Positions 16,223-24,171 of a stretch of DNA of 64,000 bases are shown one piece after another. Every line of letters begins with the position of its first letter. Within the stretch, counting starts at the first letter, position 1. Position numbers and translations under genes: made by a program. The notes beneath the pieces were generated by a model. The model was not told the origin of the DNA. It was given only the letters and a program-made list of their open reading frames with translations, and searched no databases. Source of the DNA: Halobaculum magnesiiphilum (GTDB taxonomy: Archaea; Halobacteriota; Halobacteria; Halobacteriales; Haloferacaceae); the NCBI RefSeq assembly GCF_019823105.1, contig NZ_CP081959.1, positions 1 through 64,000 of the forward strand, written 5' to 3'.

Positions 16223-17368
16223 GTGAATATCGTAATAGACGTGCCCGATTCACTCGTCGGCCGGATGAAACGCGCTGTCGCTGCGGGCAACTACGATGAC
16301 CCGCAGGAGTTCGTTCGGACGGCGATCGAGAATCAAATCCAGATCGAAGAGGAGGAGATTTCCCAGGAGGTCAAATCACTCGACGAAGCCCTCAATTCTG
16401 TAGACCCAGAGTCGGAAATAGAAGCAGCGCCTGAGGGCACCCAGCCCGACGATTCGACTCACGAACAGGCGCAAGAGCGACAGTCTGACGATGCTCCGCC
16501 GGCTGATCGGACGAACGAGACAACGCTGTCGCTGGCTCGACGCCAGTACGACGACATTCCGACGGTTGCACCGCCCGACGAGTCGCGGTTGGACAAAGGT
16601 CCTCTCTGGGGACAGTACAATCGTATTTTCCCCGTCAAGCTGGTCGTTCGGGGATTAGCGAATGCTTTGCTGGACTCGTCCGAGGAGGGGCTCCCCGACG
16701 GTCCGTGGCTTGATCTCCAGCCGTTTCAGCGACGCGCCGCGAGGACGGCTCGGAAGATCGGGACTGAAATCGCAACACACGACGAGCGAGCGGGGCGCAA
16801 ACGAGGTGAGAAACTCGCTGCCGCGTTGCCCACGGGTGATGATCCCGACAAATCGATGGATCGATTCGAGACGCATTTCATTGGACGCGTCGAGCACGAC
16901 GATGAATTAACCGGGGCACTACCGCACCTGTCCTTCGTCGACATCGTTCGAGAAAGCCCTCAGCAGATCGGGCTCACGGACGCTGGCCAGGAATTTGCAA
17001 GCCTCTCGAACCCACTTCTCGATGACGGCGTCGACGCCGACACGTCTCTCTCACAGGAGGAGCAGGAGTTCTACATCTCGCACGTACGGGGCGTGCGAGA
17101 AGAAGAATACACGGCGATGCAAAAGGTCGCTCAAGCAATCGAAGAGGGAGACAACCGGCCAACGTCGCTGACCGAGCGGGTGGCTTATCTGAATCCGGAG
17201 TGGTCGAATTCGCAGGCTGAGACGATTCGCTCTGGCCTCACGAGTCGAATGTACGAGCTGGGGCTGGTCGACCGGAGCCAGGTCGGTCAGCGAGGTATTG
17301 CCTATGAACTAACAGCTGCCGGCGAGACGTTCCGATCCAACGACACGGAATCCACACAACCTCAATAG
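16223..17368 (+). CDS. Ribbon-helix-helix protein with C-terminal winged-helix-like region
   Basis: 381 residues from a GTG start. Residues 1-38 form a ribbon-helix-helix (MNIVIDVPDSLVGRMKRAVA, then YDDPQEFVRTAIENQI), residues 40-105 are an acidic linker, and the rest is helical (FPVKLVVRGLANALLDSSEE ... LQPFQRRAARTARKIGTEIA). The last 100 residues look like a winged helix (YLNPEWSNSQAETIRSGLTS, RMYELGLVDRSQVGQ). First gene of an operon with two repeat-domain proteins and an SF2 helicase; 10 nt separate it from the next gene. Probably the DNA-binding or regulatory subunit; family not known to me. Confidence 0.65.
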   Translation: MNIVIDVPDSLVGRMKRAVAAGNYDDPQEFVRTAIENQIQIEEEEISQEVKSLDEALNSVDPESEIEAAPEGTQPDDSTHEQAQERQSDDAPPADRTNETTLSLARRQYDDIPTVAPPDESRLDKGPLWGQYNRIFPVKLVVRGLANALLDSSEEGLPDGPWLDLQPFQRRAARTARKIGTEIATHDERAGRKRGEKLAAALPTGDDPDKSMDRFETHFIGRVEHDDELTGALPHLSFVDIVRESPQQIGLTDAGQEFASLSNPLLDDGVDADTSLSQEEQEFYISHVRGVREEEYTAMQKVAQAIEEGDNRPTSLTERVAYLNPEWSNSQAETIRSGLTSRMYELGLVDRSQVGQRGIAYELTAAGETFRSNDTESTQPQ

Positions 17369-17378
17369 ACTAACACCA

Positions 17379-18266
17379 ATGGCCGATAACGAGACATCCA
17401 CTCCCGAATCGACGATCGACGCGCTGAGTCCTGGTGATGAGTGGCCGTTCCACTATCGTGGCTACGGGCTGAGCATAAACCAGGACGGCGACATCTGGTG
17501 GCAGGCGTATAACGGAACTGACCGTTTCGACCTGGAGCCGGTACCATCCGGCCTCGTCACCGAGCTCCTTGAGCTGAAACGGAGCGGCGGCGCGCTACGG
17601 GTGACCGAAGGCGGAGCCGTTATCACGCGAATCGAGACCGGAGACGGCAGTTCGGACGCGTACAAGACCGTGTACGTCGGTCAAATGGACCTCGATGGTC
17701 GACTCGTTCCCCGTGATGAACCGGGGCACGCCGTCCCGATCAGTCCGAACGGACTCGATCCCGGCGACCTCTGGAAGAGCGTCTATGATGGAGCGACGTA
17801 CTCGTTCAGTGGCGAGCGGTTCTGGTGGCAGGACGGCGAAACGAAGCTTCGGCACTCATTTGCCGATACGTTGCCCCGGGAGATCACCGACGAGCTGAAA
17901 CGGCTTCGGATGAACGGCGGTCGGTTCGTGATCACGCCCTGTGGTGACGTCGTCACGCAGATCCCCAACGAGAAAACGCCTCCCGACATCCGAGCGCAAT
18001 TCCGGGAGCTGTCTCGCCCGGTGAAACGGTTCCTCCAGCTTCGGCGCGACCGCGGCAACGTCGATATGGTCCCCGTCTACGTTGGCCATCTCTCCGCTGA
18101 CGAGCGGCCGATCGAAGTCGAGGAGCCGACCCGGCTGACCGATCCGCTCTCCGAACAGGAGGAAGCCTCGTTAGAGGCCTGGGTCGCCGCGATGGGATCC
18201 TACGAGGAGAGCGACCTCTCGGAAGACGACCACCGCCGCGACGATCGAGGAGAGGGATCACGATGA
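17379..18266 (+). CDS. Protein with two copies of an unrecognised repeat domain
   Basis: 295 residues. Two units of about 100 residues (about 14-110 and 125-240) share the plan (L/D)xPGDxW...Y...WWQ...L...LK/RxxGGxxxV/IT..G.VxT.I...VxVYVGxxxxD. For example LSPGDEWPFHYRGYGLSINQ matches LDPGDLWKSVYDGATYSFSG, and VYVGQMDLDGR matches VYVGHLSADER. The downstream gene has two more units and the helicase C-terminus has the second half of one. No catalytic residues are evident; the tryptophan- and glycine-rich beta pattern suggests a binding module. It overlaps the next gene by 4 nt. Confidence 0.6.
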   Translation: MADNETSTPESTIDALSPGDEWPFHYRGYGLSINQDGDIWWQAYNGTDRFDLEPVPSGLVTELLELKRSGGALRVTEGGAVITRIETGDGSSDAYKTVYVGQMDLDGRLVPRDEPGHAVPISPNGLDPGDLWKSVYDGATYSFSGERFWWQDGETKLRHSFADTLPREITDELKRLRMNGGRFVITPCGDVVTQIPNEKTPPDIRAQFRELSRPVKRFLQLRRDRGNVDMVPVYVGHLSADERPIEVEEPTRLTDPLSEQEEASLEAWVAAMGSYEESDLSEDDHRRDDRGEGSR

Positions 18267-19153
18267 GCGCCGATGGAAACGGGTCGCTCAGACAGGAGCC
18301 GACCCAGGTCCCGACCGTCAACCGGCGACAGCTGACGGTTGAGCCGGGGCATCCGTGGCCCTCCGCATATCGCGGTTCGAAATACAGTCTCGTTTCGTCC
18401 CGGAAGTTCGGTGATGTGGCCCAGTGGAGTCACATGGGCGACATCCAGGCGATGACCGAACGGCCGCGCGGACTCAAAACTGCCCTCACCGAACTCGGGA
18501 AAACCAACGGGCGTGGGAGCTTTCGGCTGACCGCTACCGGGGAAGTGCTCACAAAAGTCCCAGCTGGCCAGTATCAACGGACTTCGCAGGCCCGTGCTAA
18601 CCGTGGTCATATCCCCGTTTATGTCGGCAAGCTCGATGGCGACTTTGATTTCGAGGAGATCTCCAACGATCCTACGCCGCCCAGCAACACGAACGCCGTA
18701 GAAATCTGGACGGGCCTCCCGTTCAATCACGGCGAGACCTGGGCGGTTTGTACAGACGATGTGCTCCGTTGGAGCTGGCAGGACTACCGCTTTGAATCGG
18801 CCTTTGATCATCCGGAACTTGTTGCGGCGTACAAATCTCTCCGTCCAGAAGGCGGGCGGATTTATATTAACGAACACGGTCACATCTGGGGGAATGTCGA
18901 TCGCGATACAGTCCCCTCAAGCGAACGGGGACGGATCCGCGACGCTTTCGACGAGTGGGAACGAACGGCGTCGAATGCTGAACGCCGACTTGTAACTCGT
19001 CGACTGAACCGTACTGAGAGTGAGGCCGCTGCGAACGGTCTCCTCCCCGTGTATCTCGGTCATATTTCACAGTTCGACGGAGGGATCGTTCCGAAACCAG
19101 TGGTCACTGACAACAGCTACTTCGGAGACAGTGCGATGGACCCGGATCAGTAG
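18263..19153 (+). CDS. Second repeat-domain protein, paralogous to the upstream gene
   Basis: 296 residues with two further divergent units. Unit one begins VEPGHPWPSAYRGSKYSLVS and ends HIPVYVGKLDGDFDFEEI; unit two begins FNHGETWAVCTDDVLRWSWQ, has PEGGRIYINEHGHIWG, and ends LLPVYLGHISQFDGG. The ATG lies inside the end of the upstream gene, so the products are made together and probably form a complex. A charged helical insert (RIRDAFDEWERTASNAERRL) sits in unit two, and a similar one (IRAQFRELSRPVKRFL) in the upstream paralogue, so the insert is shared. Function unknown. Confidence 0.6.
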   Translation: MSADGNGSLRQEPTQVPTVNRRQLTVEPGHPWPSAYRGSKYSLVSSRKFGDVAQWSHMGDIQAMTERPRGLKTALTELGKTNGRGSFRLTATGEVLTKVPAGQYQRTSQARANRGHIPVYVGKLDGDFDFEEISNDPTPPSNTNAVEIWTGLPFNHGETWAVCTDDVLRWSWQDYRFESAFDHPELVAAYKSLRPEGGRIYINEHGHIWGNVDRDTVPSSERGRIRDAFDEWERTASNAERRLVTRRLNRTESEAAANGLLPVYLGHISQFDGGIVPKPVVTDNSYFGDSAMDPDQ

Positions 19154-19186
19154 CGCACCCTCAAATAATGACTGTCGACTAACATC

Positions 19187-22075
19187 ATGGGACGGCGTTT
19201 TCCAACACCGATCTTCGGGATTGAACGCGGACCGGAATGGGTTCCGACACTGGTAGAGATCGCTATCGAGAACGACAACGAATTCACTCGAGATCAGTTC
19301 GAGGAGCGCTGTCGTGAGCGCTTGCGCAAACCCGACGGGAGCCGGTATTCGCCGAGTTATATCGAACGAACACTGTCCACGTTCATCCAGATGGGTGTCC
19401 TCAGAGAACGCGACGATAAGATCACCGTCTGGGAGTTCGCGCGCCGGTTCCACGACAGCGACATCGAGTATGCGGAGTTCCTCTGGCGTGGCATCAAACA
19501 GAGCTGGGTTCTCCAAGGCAATTATCCGGAAGGAATTGAAGGGCTCCGAGATGCGCATTACGTCGTTCGACACGCTGATCGGCCGTTACAAGCCGGGGAG
19601 ATTCGTGAACGGCTGACCGACGAGTTTGGATACGAGTACAACGATGCTGGGATACGCGGCTATCCGGAACTGTTGACACAGCTCGGTGCGCTCCGGGAAA
19701 CCGACGACGGCTACGTTCCTGGCTCCAGATCGAGCACTTACGAGAGTCGGTGGCGGGATGTCGACATCTTCCACAACCTCGAACGGTGGATCCATCATCG
19801 GGGGCCGACGTTCGATGTTCCAGCTGCTGACATCAAACAGGCGCTCGTAAAGTACTACATGTACCGGGAGTCCGGTGGGTGGGGCCGGCACCGCAGCCTG
19901 TACAACCGCTTCCTCGACGACTATGTTCGTGAGACGTCGCGTGAGAGCGACGTAGCTCATCCCCAGATTCATCTGTCTGAAGAATACCAGGAGGATGAAC
20001 GGGATCGGAAGAGCATAAGAAAGCAAATCAAAGCGAAATTCGATGATATCGACGGCCGCGATCTCGCTGGACTCTATGCCGAGACACTCGAGGACATCCT
20101 CGCTGCCGAGACCGAGGCGGAAGCCAAGGACCTCCTCTCAGCGGCGAGCCCCGGTATCTCCCGCCGGGACATTAGAAATGCGTTTGACGAGGAGAGAGAA
20201 CCGTACACGTTCCCCGCTGGATTTTCGCTTTACGACTGGCAGTCTGAGGCGATACACGCGTGGTTCGACAACGAGGCCAGCCCATCTGAACGCGGCATCG
20301 CGCAGGTGGTGACAGGGGCCGGTAAAACGGTGATGGCGCTTGGTGCAATCGACGAGTGGCTGGACAAGCATCCCGACGGCGTCGTCACGGTTGTTGTGCC
20401 GACGAAGGTGTTGATGCACCAGTGGCTCCGCGAGTTCCTCGAGAAATTGAACGTCCCTCCGTCGGAAATCGGCTGGGCGGGAGGAGGTCACAAAGACGAT
20501 CATAGTGACCGTCGTATCATCGTGAGCATCGTCAACTCCGCTGTCAAGGACGATTTCTTGGCCCAGTCGCTCGACGCTGCCGATACTGATGAGCACCTCT
20601 TGGTCGCCGATGAGTGCCACCGGTATACGGGGGATGTCCACTCGAAAGTACTCGAATATCCCAACACCGCGACGATGGGGCTGTCTGCGACACCGCTGTC
20701 GACGATCGATCCGGAGAACGACGAACTCACCGACGACGACGAGTTCCTCCTTGAGAACTTGGGCTCGCTTTTCTACAGGCTGAGTTACGACGAGGGTGTT
20801 GACCGCGGCCTCATTTCCGAGTTCACCATCAACTACGTCGGTTTCGAGCTAACGCCGGCCGAACGTCACACCTACGAACAGTTCTCGAAGAAGGTGTCAT
20901 CCGCTGTTCGGGATATCGAAGCGCGCTACGGCCACCGACTCGCCGAATTGCGGGGAAACTATTCACAGAATCTACAGACGATTCGCGAGTCGACGGACTC
21001 ACCGACGCCGGCGATCGCCGACTTCTTCGAGTACACGAAACGGCGGCGTGAGTTGATCGCCGAGGCGGTTTCCCGACAAGCGATCACGCACCGTCTCCTC
21101 GAGGACGCAATCGAAGAGGACAAGAAGACGATCGTATTCCAGGAACGAATCAAACACCTGGAGCAGATGGTCGCCCCGTATGATCAGCGGGATGAGAAGA
21201 CCCAAACGGGCAAGTATGGCTCGAAGGAGAGCGAACGGGCGAGTCTCTACCAGCAGTACGAGGACGAACTCGACGATATCAATCGCGACCTCGAAAACCT
21301 GTTTTTCCGTCGCGATTACGCACCCGTGATGTACCACTCCGGGCACCGCAATTCGGAGTGGAACGAGTGGGGGATCGAATGGTTCCGGGACGAAGGATTT
21401 GCGAACGTGATGCTGAGTGTCCAGGCTCTCAAGGAAGGGGTTGACGTCCCCTCGGCAGACGTCGGGATCATTCGTGTCTCGTCTGGAAACGTCCGTGATC
21501 GCATCCAGACCCTCGGGCGCATCCTGCGAACCGGCCACGATCCGGACAAGCCCTCGACGCTGTACGTGCTCTATGCCCAGGATACAGTTGACGAACGAAT
21601 CTTCGAGGAAGTTGACTGGGAAGCCGAAATCGGCGGGACCCATCACTACTACAAGTGGGAGACCAGCGACGAAATCATCAAAGGCGAACTGGAGGGCCCT
21701 TCGAAGGAGCACGAACCGGACATCTCTGCGTATCAACAACCGGAGATTCCCGATCCGGCCGACCTCGAACGTGGGGATCCATATGAGGGTCCTCGTCGTG
21801 GGCGGACTGTGAGCGTCGACACTCAGGGGTGCCCGTTTCGCGACACAGCCGATGGCCGTCAGTATATCACGACCCCGGAAGTCGAAGAAGTGGCTGAGTA
21901 CGTCCACCGCCTTCGCGGCGGCGGTCGCATCATCATCAATGGTGCCGACCACATGATCACCGTCACCGATGAAGGACCTGTCTTTCTGGGAATTCTCAAA
22001 GCCGACTCGCTTGACTACGAAGAACAGACCGAGGACGAGGAGGTTCCCGAAACCTTCGAGGAATTCATGAATTAG
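19187..22075 (+). CDS. Large SF2 (XPB/Rad25-like) helicase with N-terminal HTH region and C-terminal repeat half-domain
   Basis: 962 residues. The N-terminus (1-340) contains predicted winged-helix segments (EFTRDQFEERCRERLRKPDG; AGEIRERLTDEFGYEYNDAG). The motor follows: QSEAIHAWF, Walker A VTGAGKTVMALGAI near 375, VVPTKVLMHQWL, DECH box LLVADECHRYTG near 475, GLSATPLS, EGVDVPSADVGIIRVSSG and motif VI DRIQTLGRILRTGHD near 775. The C-terminus (about 900-945) carries EYVHRLRGGGRIIINGADHM with GPVFLGIL, matching the second half of the repeat domain in the two upstream proteins. That link argues for a physical complex. It is likely a DNA translocase of a defence-like system; no nuclease domain is visible in it. 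Confidence 0.8.
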   Translation: MGRRFPTPIFGIERGPEWVPTLVEIAIENDNEFTRDQFEERCRERLRKPDGSRYSPSYIERTLSTFIQMGVLRERDDKITVWEFARRFHDSDIEYAEFLWRGIKQSWVLQGNYPEGIEGLRDAHYVVRHADRPLQAGEIRERLTDEFGYEYNDAGIRGYPELLTQLGALRETDDGYVPGSRSSTYESRWRDVDIFHNLERWIHHRGPTFDVPAADIKQALVKYYMYRESGGWGRHRSLYNRFLDDYVRETSRESDVAHPQIHLSEEYQEDERDRKSIRKQIKAKFDDIDGRDLAGLYAETLEDILAAETEAEAKDLLSAASPGISRRDIRNAFDEEREPYTFPAGFSLYDWQSEAIHAWFDNEASPSERGIAQVVTGAGKTVMALGAIDEWLDKHPDGVVTVVVPTKVLMHQWLREFLEKLNVPPSEIGWAGGGHKDDHSDRRIIVSIVNSAVKDDFLAQSLDAADTDEHLLVADECHRYTGDVHSKVLEYPNTATMGLSATPLSTIDPENDELTDDDEFLLENLGSLFYRLSYDEGVDRGLISEFTINYVGFELTPAERHTYEQFSKKVSSAVRDIEARYGHRLAELRGNYSQNLQTIRESTDSPTPAIADFFEYTKRRRELIAEAVSRQAITHRLLEDAIEEDKKTIVFQERIKHLEQMVAPYDQRDEKTQTGKYGSKESERASLYQQYEDELDDINRDLENLFFRRDYAPVMYHSGHRNSEWNEWGIEWFRDEGFANVMLSVQALKEGVDVPSADVGIIRVSSGNVRDRIQTLGRILRTGHDPDKPSTLYVLYAQDTVDERIFEEVDWEAEIGGTHHYYKWETSDEIIKGELEGPSKEHEPDISAYQQPEIPDPADLERGDPYEGPRRGRTVSVDTQGCPFRDTADGRQYITTPEVEEVAEYVHRLRGGGRIIINGADHMITVTDEGPVFLGILKADSLDYEEQTEDEEVPETFEEFMN

Positions 22076-22193
22076 GGGGATTGATTCGTTGCAGCCTCGG
22101 CGTCTCACTCGGGTTTCGCAGTCGCCCCGGTGAATTCGTTCGTACGAGCGTCATCAGTCGGACTTTTCCCCTGGTGCGGTCTACGACGAGGTA

Positions 22194-22742
22194 GTGACGG
22201 AGCTCGAGGTCGCCAACGTCGTCGGGATGATCACCTATCAGCAGGAACTCGACCTCGCGGCGCTTGCTGAGACGTTCGACGAGCGGGACGAAATCACGGA
22301 TGTCACCTACGAACCGGCCGACAACCACTGGTTACAGACGCGCTTTGCCCCCGACGACACGTACGTCGCCTTCTATCGGACCGGGCGCTGTTCGATCGCT
22401 GGCTGTCGATCCATCGAACACTTCGAAACGATGGTCGACCGTGTGAATGCGGTTATGCGTGAGCTGCTGGATTTCGAGTATGAGCCGGCAGCTGAAATCA
22501 GCAATATCGTGGCGACGAGCGACCTTGGCTCGCCGATTCCGCTGGAACTACTCACCCTTGAGCTGGGGATGGACGCCGTCGAGTACGAACCGGAGCAGTT
22601 CCCAGCACTGATGTATCGTGGGACGGACCACGTGATCCTCGTCTTCGCGAGCGGGAAACTCCTGTGTACCGGGCTCACCGATCTGAAGGCCGTCTCGGAA
22701 GCGGTCGACGATCTCGTCGAACGGATTCAAGCCGTCGTCTGA
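22194..22742 (+). CDS. TATA-binding-protein-like (TBP fold) protein 1
   Basis: 182 residues from GTG, the length of an archaeal TBP, with two direct repeats. Repeat two is canonical: EISNIVATSDLGSPIPLELL, then YEPEQFPALMYR and VFASGKLLCTGLTDLKAVSE. Repeat one is diverged, with QTRFAPDDTYVAFYRTGRCS in place of FPGLVYR. TBPs bind promoters with TFB. It lies 118 nt after the helicase gene on the same strand and is followed at 46 nt by inverted repeat B3, so it may belong to the helicase cassette, either as a promoter-specific factor or as a DNA-recognition subunit. Confidence 0.75.
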   Translation: MTELEVANVVGMITYQQELDLAALAETFDERDEITDVTYEPADNHWLQTRFAPDDTYVAFYRTGRCSIAGCRSIEHFETMVDRVNAVMRELLDFEYEPAAEISNIVATSDLGSPIPLELLTLELGMDAVEYEPEQFPALMYRGTDHVILVFASGKLLCTGLTDLKAVSEAVDDLVERIQAVV

Positions 22743-22788
22743 ATGGGCCCTCTCGAAGTGCGATATGGATCGGCTCTTCACTGACTGT

Positions 22789-22833
22789 CTTACCAAACAG
22801 CTGTATCCGAGACAGCGACTAATGTTAGGTAAG
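22789..22833. repeat. Inverted repeat B3
   Basis: CTTACCAAAC and GTTAGGTAAG arms (one mismatch), 25-base spacer, CTAAT before the right arm as in B2 and B4. It separates the two TBP-like genes, 46 nt after the first one's stop. Confidence 0.75.
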
Positions 22834-22931
22834 CTAGAGTCACGGCTGTGCCGTTTCTGTCCTCTGGGGCCACTTCGTGATTCAACAATACATAAGCAGT
22901 CGGTGGGTGAAGTAGGTGACAGCACTGGCTG

Positions 22932-23465
22932 ATGGAGATAGTTAGTACGATGGGATCGGGCTCGCTCGGTCGCGAGCTGGATCTCGATGTGTTCGTCGAC
23001 GCTCTACGGGAGGCGGTTGAGTACGATATAAACCCTGGCTACAGCGACTCCGGGATGATCACGGTTCGCTTAGAGCCAGAGGGTGTTGCCTATCTGTTCT
23101 ACCGCAGTGGAAGCTTCCAGATTCGCGGTGCCGAAAACGAAGCGGCTCTTGAGAAAGCGGAGGGCCGGCTGCAAGAGGTATTTGCGGAAATCGGCCTAGA
23201 GGTCCCTGAATACTCGTTCGAGCAACGAACGGCCGTCTTCATGGAGAATCTGGACCAGTCTATTGATTTGGAACGGCTAATGATCGAACTCGGGCTCGAA
23301 CACACCGAATACGAACCGGAACAGTTCCCGGCGCTCATCTACAAACCTCCCGCCTTCGAGGTGACGCTTCTCATTTTCTCCAGCGGGAAGATCATCATCG
23401 GCGGAACGATGAGTAAGCGTACCGCTCAGGAGGCCATCGACCATCTCACAGAATCCCTTGGTTAG
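22932..23465 (+). CDS. TBP-like protein 2 (divergent)
   Basis: 177 residues, again two TBP repeats. The second keeps YEPEQFPALIYKPP and LIFSSGKIIIGGTMSKRTAQ; the first keeps AYLFYRSGSFQIRGAENEAA but lacks the FPGLVYR segment, and the opening (MEIVSTMGSGSLGRELDLDV) has lost the usual IxNxVAS. It converges with the type I restriction operon's metallopeptidase gene, overlapping its 3' end by 4 nt. It may be an accessory basal factor or a repurposed DNA-binding protein. Distinct from TBP-like 1 in sequence, so not a recent duplication. Confidence 0.7.
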   Translation: MEIVSTMGSGSLGRELDLDVFVDALREAVEYDINPGYSDSGMITVRLEPEGVAYLFYRSGSFQIRGAENEAALEKAEGRLQEVFAEIGLEVPEYSFEQRTAVFMENLDQSIDLERLMIELGLEHTEYEPEQFPALIYKPPAFEVTLLIFSSGKIIIGGTMSKRTAQEAIDHLTESLG

Positions 23466-24169
23466 AGGTCCTCTTCGGTGAAAATCAGCCGTACACTGTT
23501 CTCTTTGAGCCACTCGACGTGTTGCTCGTAGTCCGGGTCGTACTGTCGAACCAGCTGCCAGAAGCGACGGGTGTGGTTCCGCTCGCGAAGATGTGCGAGT
23601 TCATGAATGACGACGTAGTCGATCACGTCGGGTGGAGCCATCACTAAGCGCCAATTGAAACTCAGTGTGCGCTGGACAGAACAGCTAGCCCATCGCGTTC
23701 GCTGGTTTCGGAGTTCAAGACGTCCGGGGTCGACATCCATCTCGGCGGCGTAGTGGTCGATGCGGGCTTGAAAGTACTCCCGTGCCTCGCGCCGATACAG
23801 CTCCTCGAGAACGTCTTTGATTCCTCGTTCGTCGACCGCTGTCGCCGGCAGCACAAAGGTCGTTGGCGTTATTCGAGCTCGATCAGTTGTCTCAATCGAG
23901 AGCCGGCGCTCGTCACCGAGGTACGGGAATGTCTCACCCTCTTCGAACAACCGCGCTGGGGCGCGCTGTCGATGGGTTTCGTATTCACGCCACTTGTCCA
24001 AGATCCACTGAGCATTCTCGTCGGCGACGGTCTCGGCTTCGATCTCCGATCCTACAGGGAGAATGATCCGCACGCCGTGGATGTCGACGTCGATCCGCGG
24101 CTCTGTGGCGTCGTCGCTCTCGATGATGTCGTACTGAATGGTTTCGTCGAAGACGTGGATAGCAGGCAT
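23462..24169 (-). CDS. YgjP/DUF45-type metallopeptidase of a type I RM locus
   Basis: 235 residues. The zinc-binding signature HELAHLRERNH lies near residues 189-199, preceded by the family motif RTRWASCSVQRTLSFNWRLV and followed by FWQLVRQYDPDYEQH. This family is commonly encoded with type I restriction systems; the substrate is unknown. Its start lies 2 nt after the hsdR stop, so it is the last gene of the hsd operon. The length fits the family. A role in controlling HsdR levels is speculation. Confidence 0.85.
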   Translation of the reverse strand: MPAIHVFDETIQYDIIESDDATEPRIDVDIHGVRIILPVGSEIEAETVADENAQWILDKWREYETHRQRAPARLFEEGETFPYLGDERRLSIETTDRARITPTTFVLPATAVDERGIKDVLEELYRREAREYFQARIDHYAAEMDVDPGRLELRNQRTRWASCSVQRTLSFNWRLVMAPPDVIDYVVIHELAHLRERNHTRRFWQLVRQYDPDYEQHVEWLKENSVRLIFTEEDL

Positions 24170-24171
24170 CG

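Noticed and set aside
20999-22108. 369-codon minus-strand frame antisense to the large helicase
   Set aside because: Shadow frame with no recognisable protein features.
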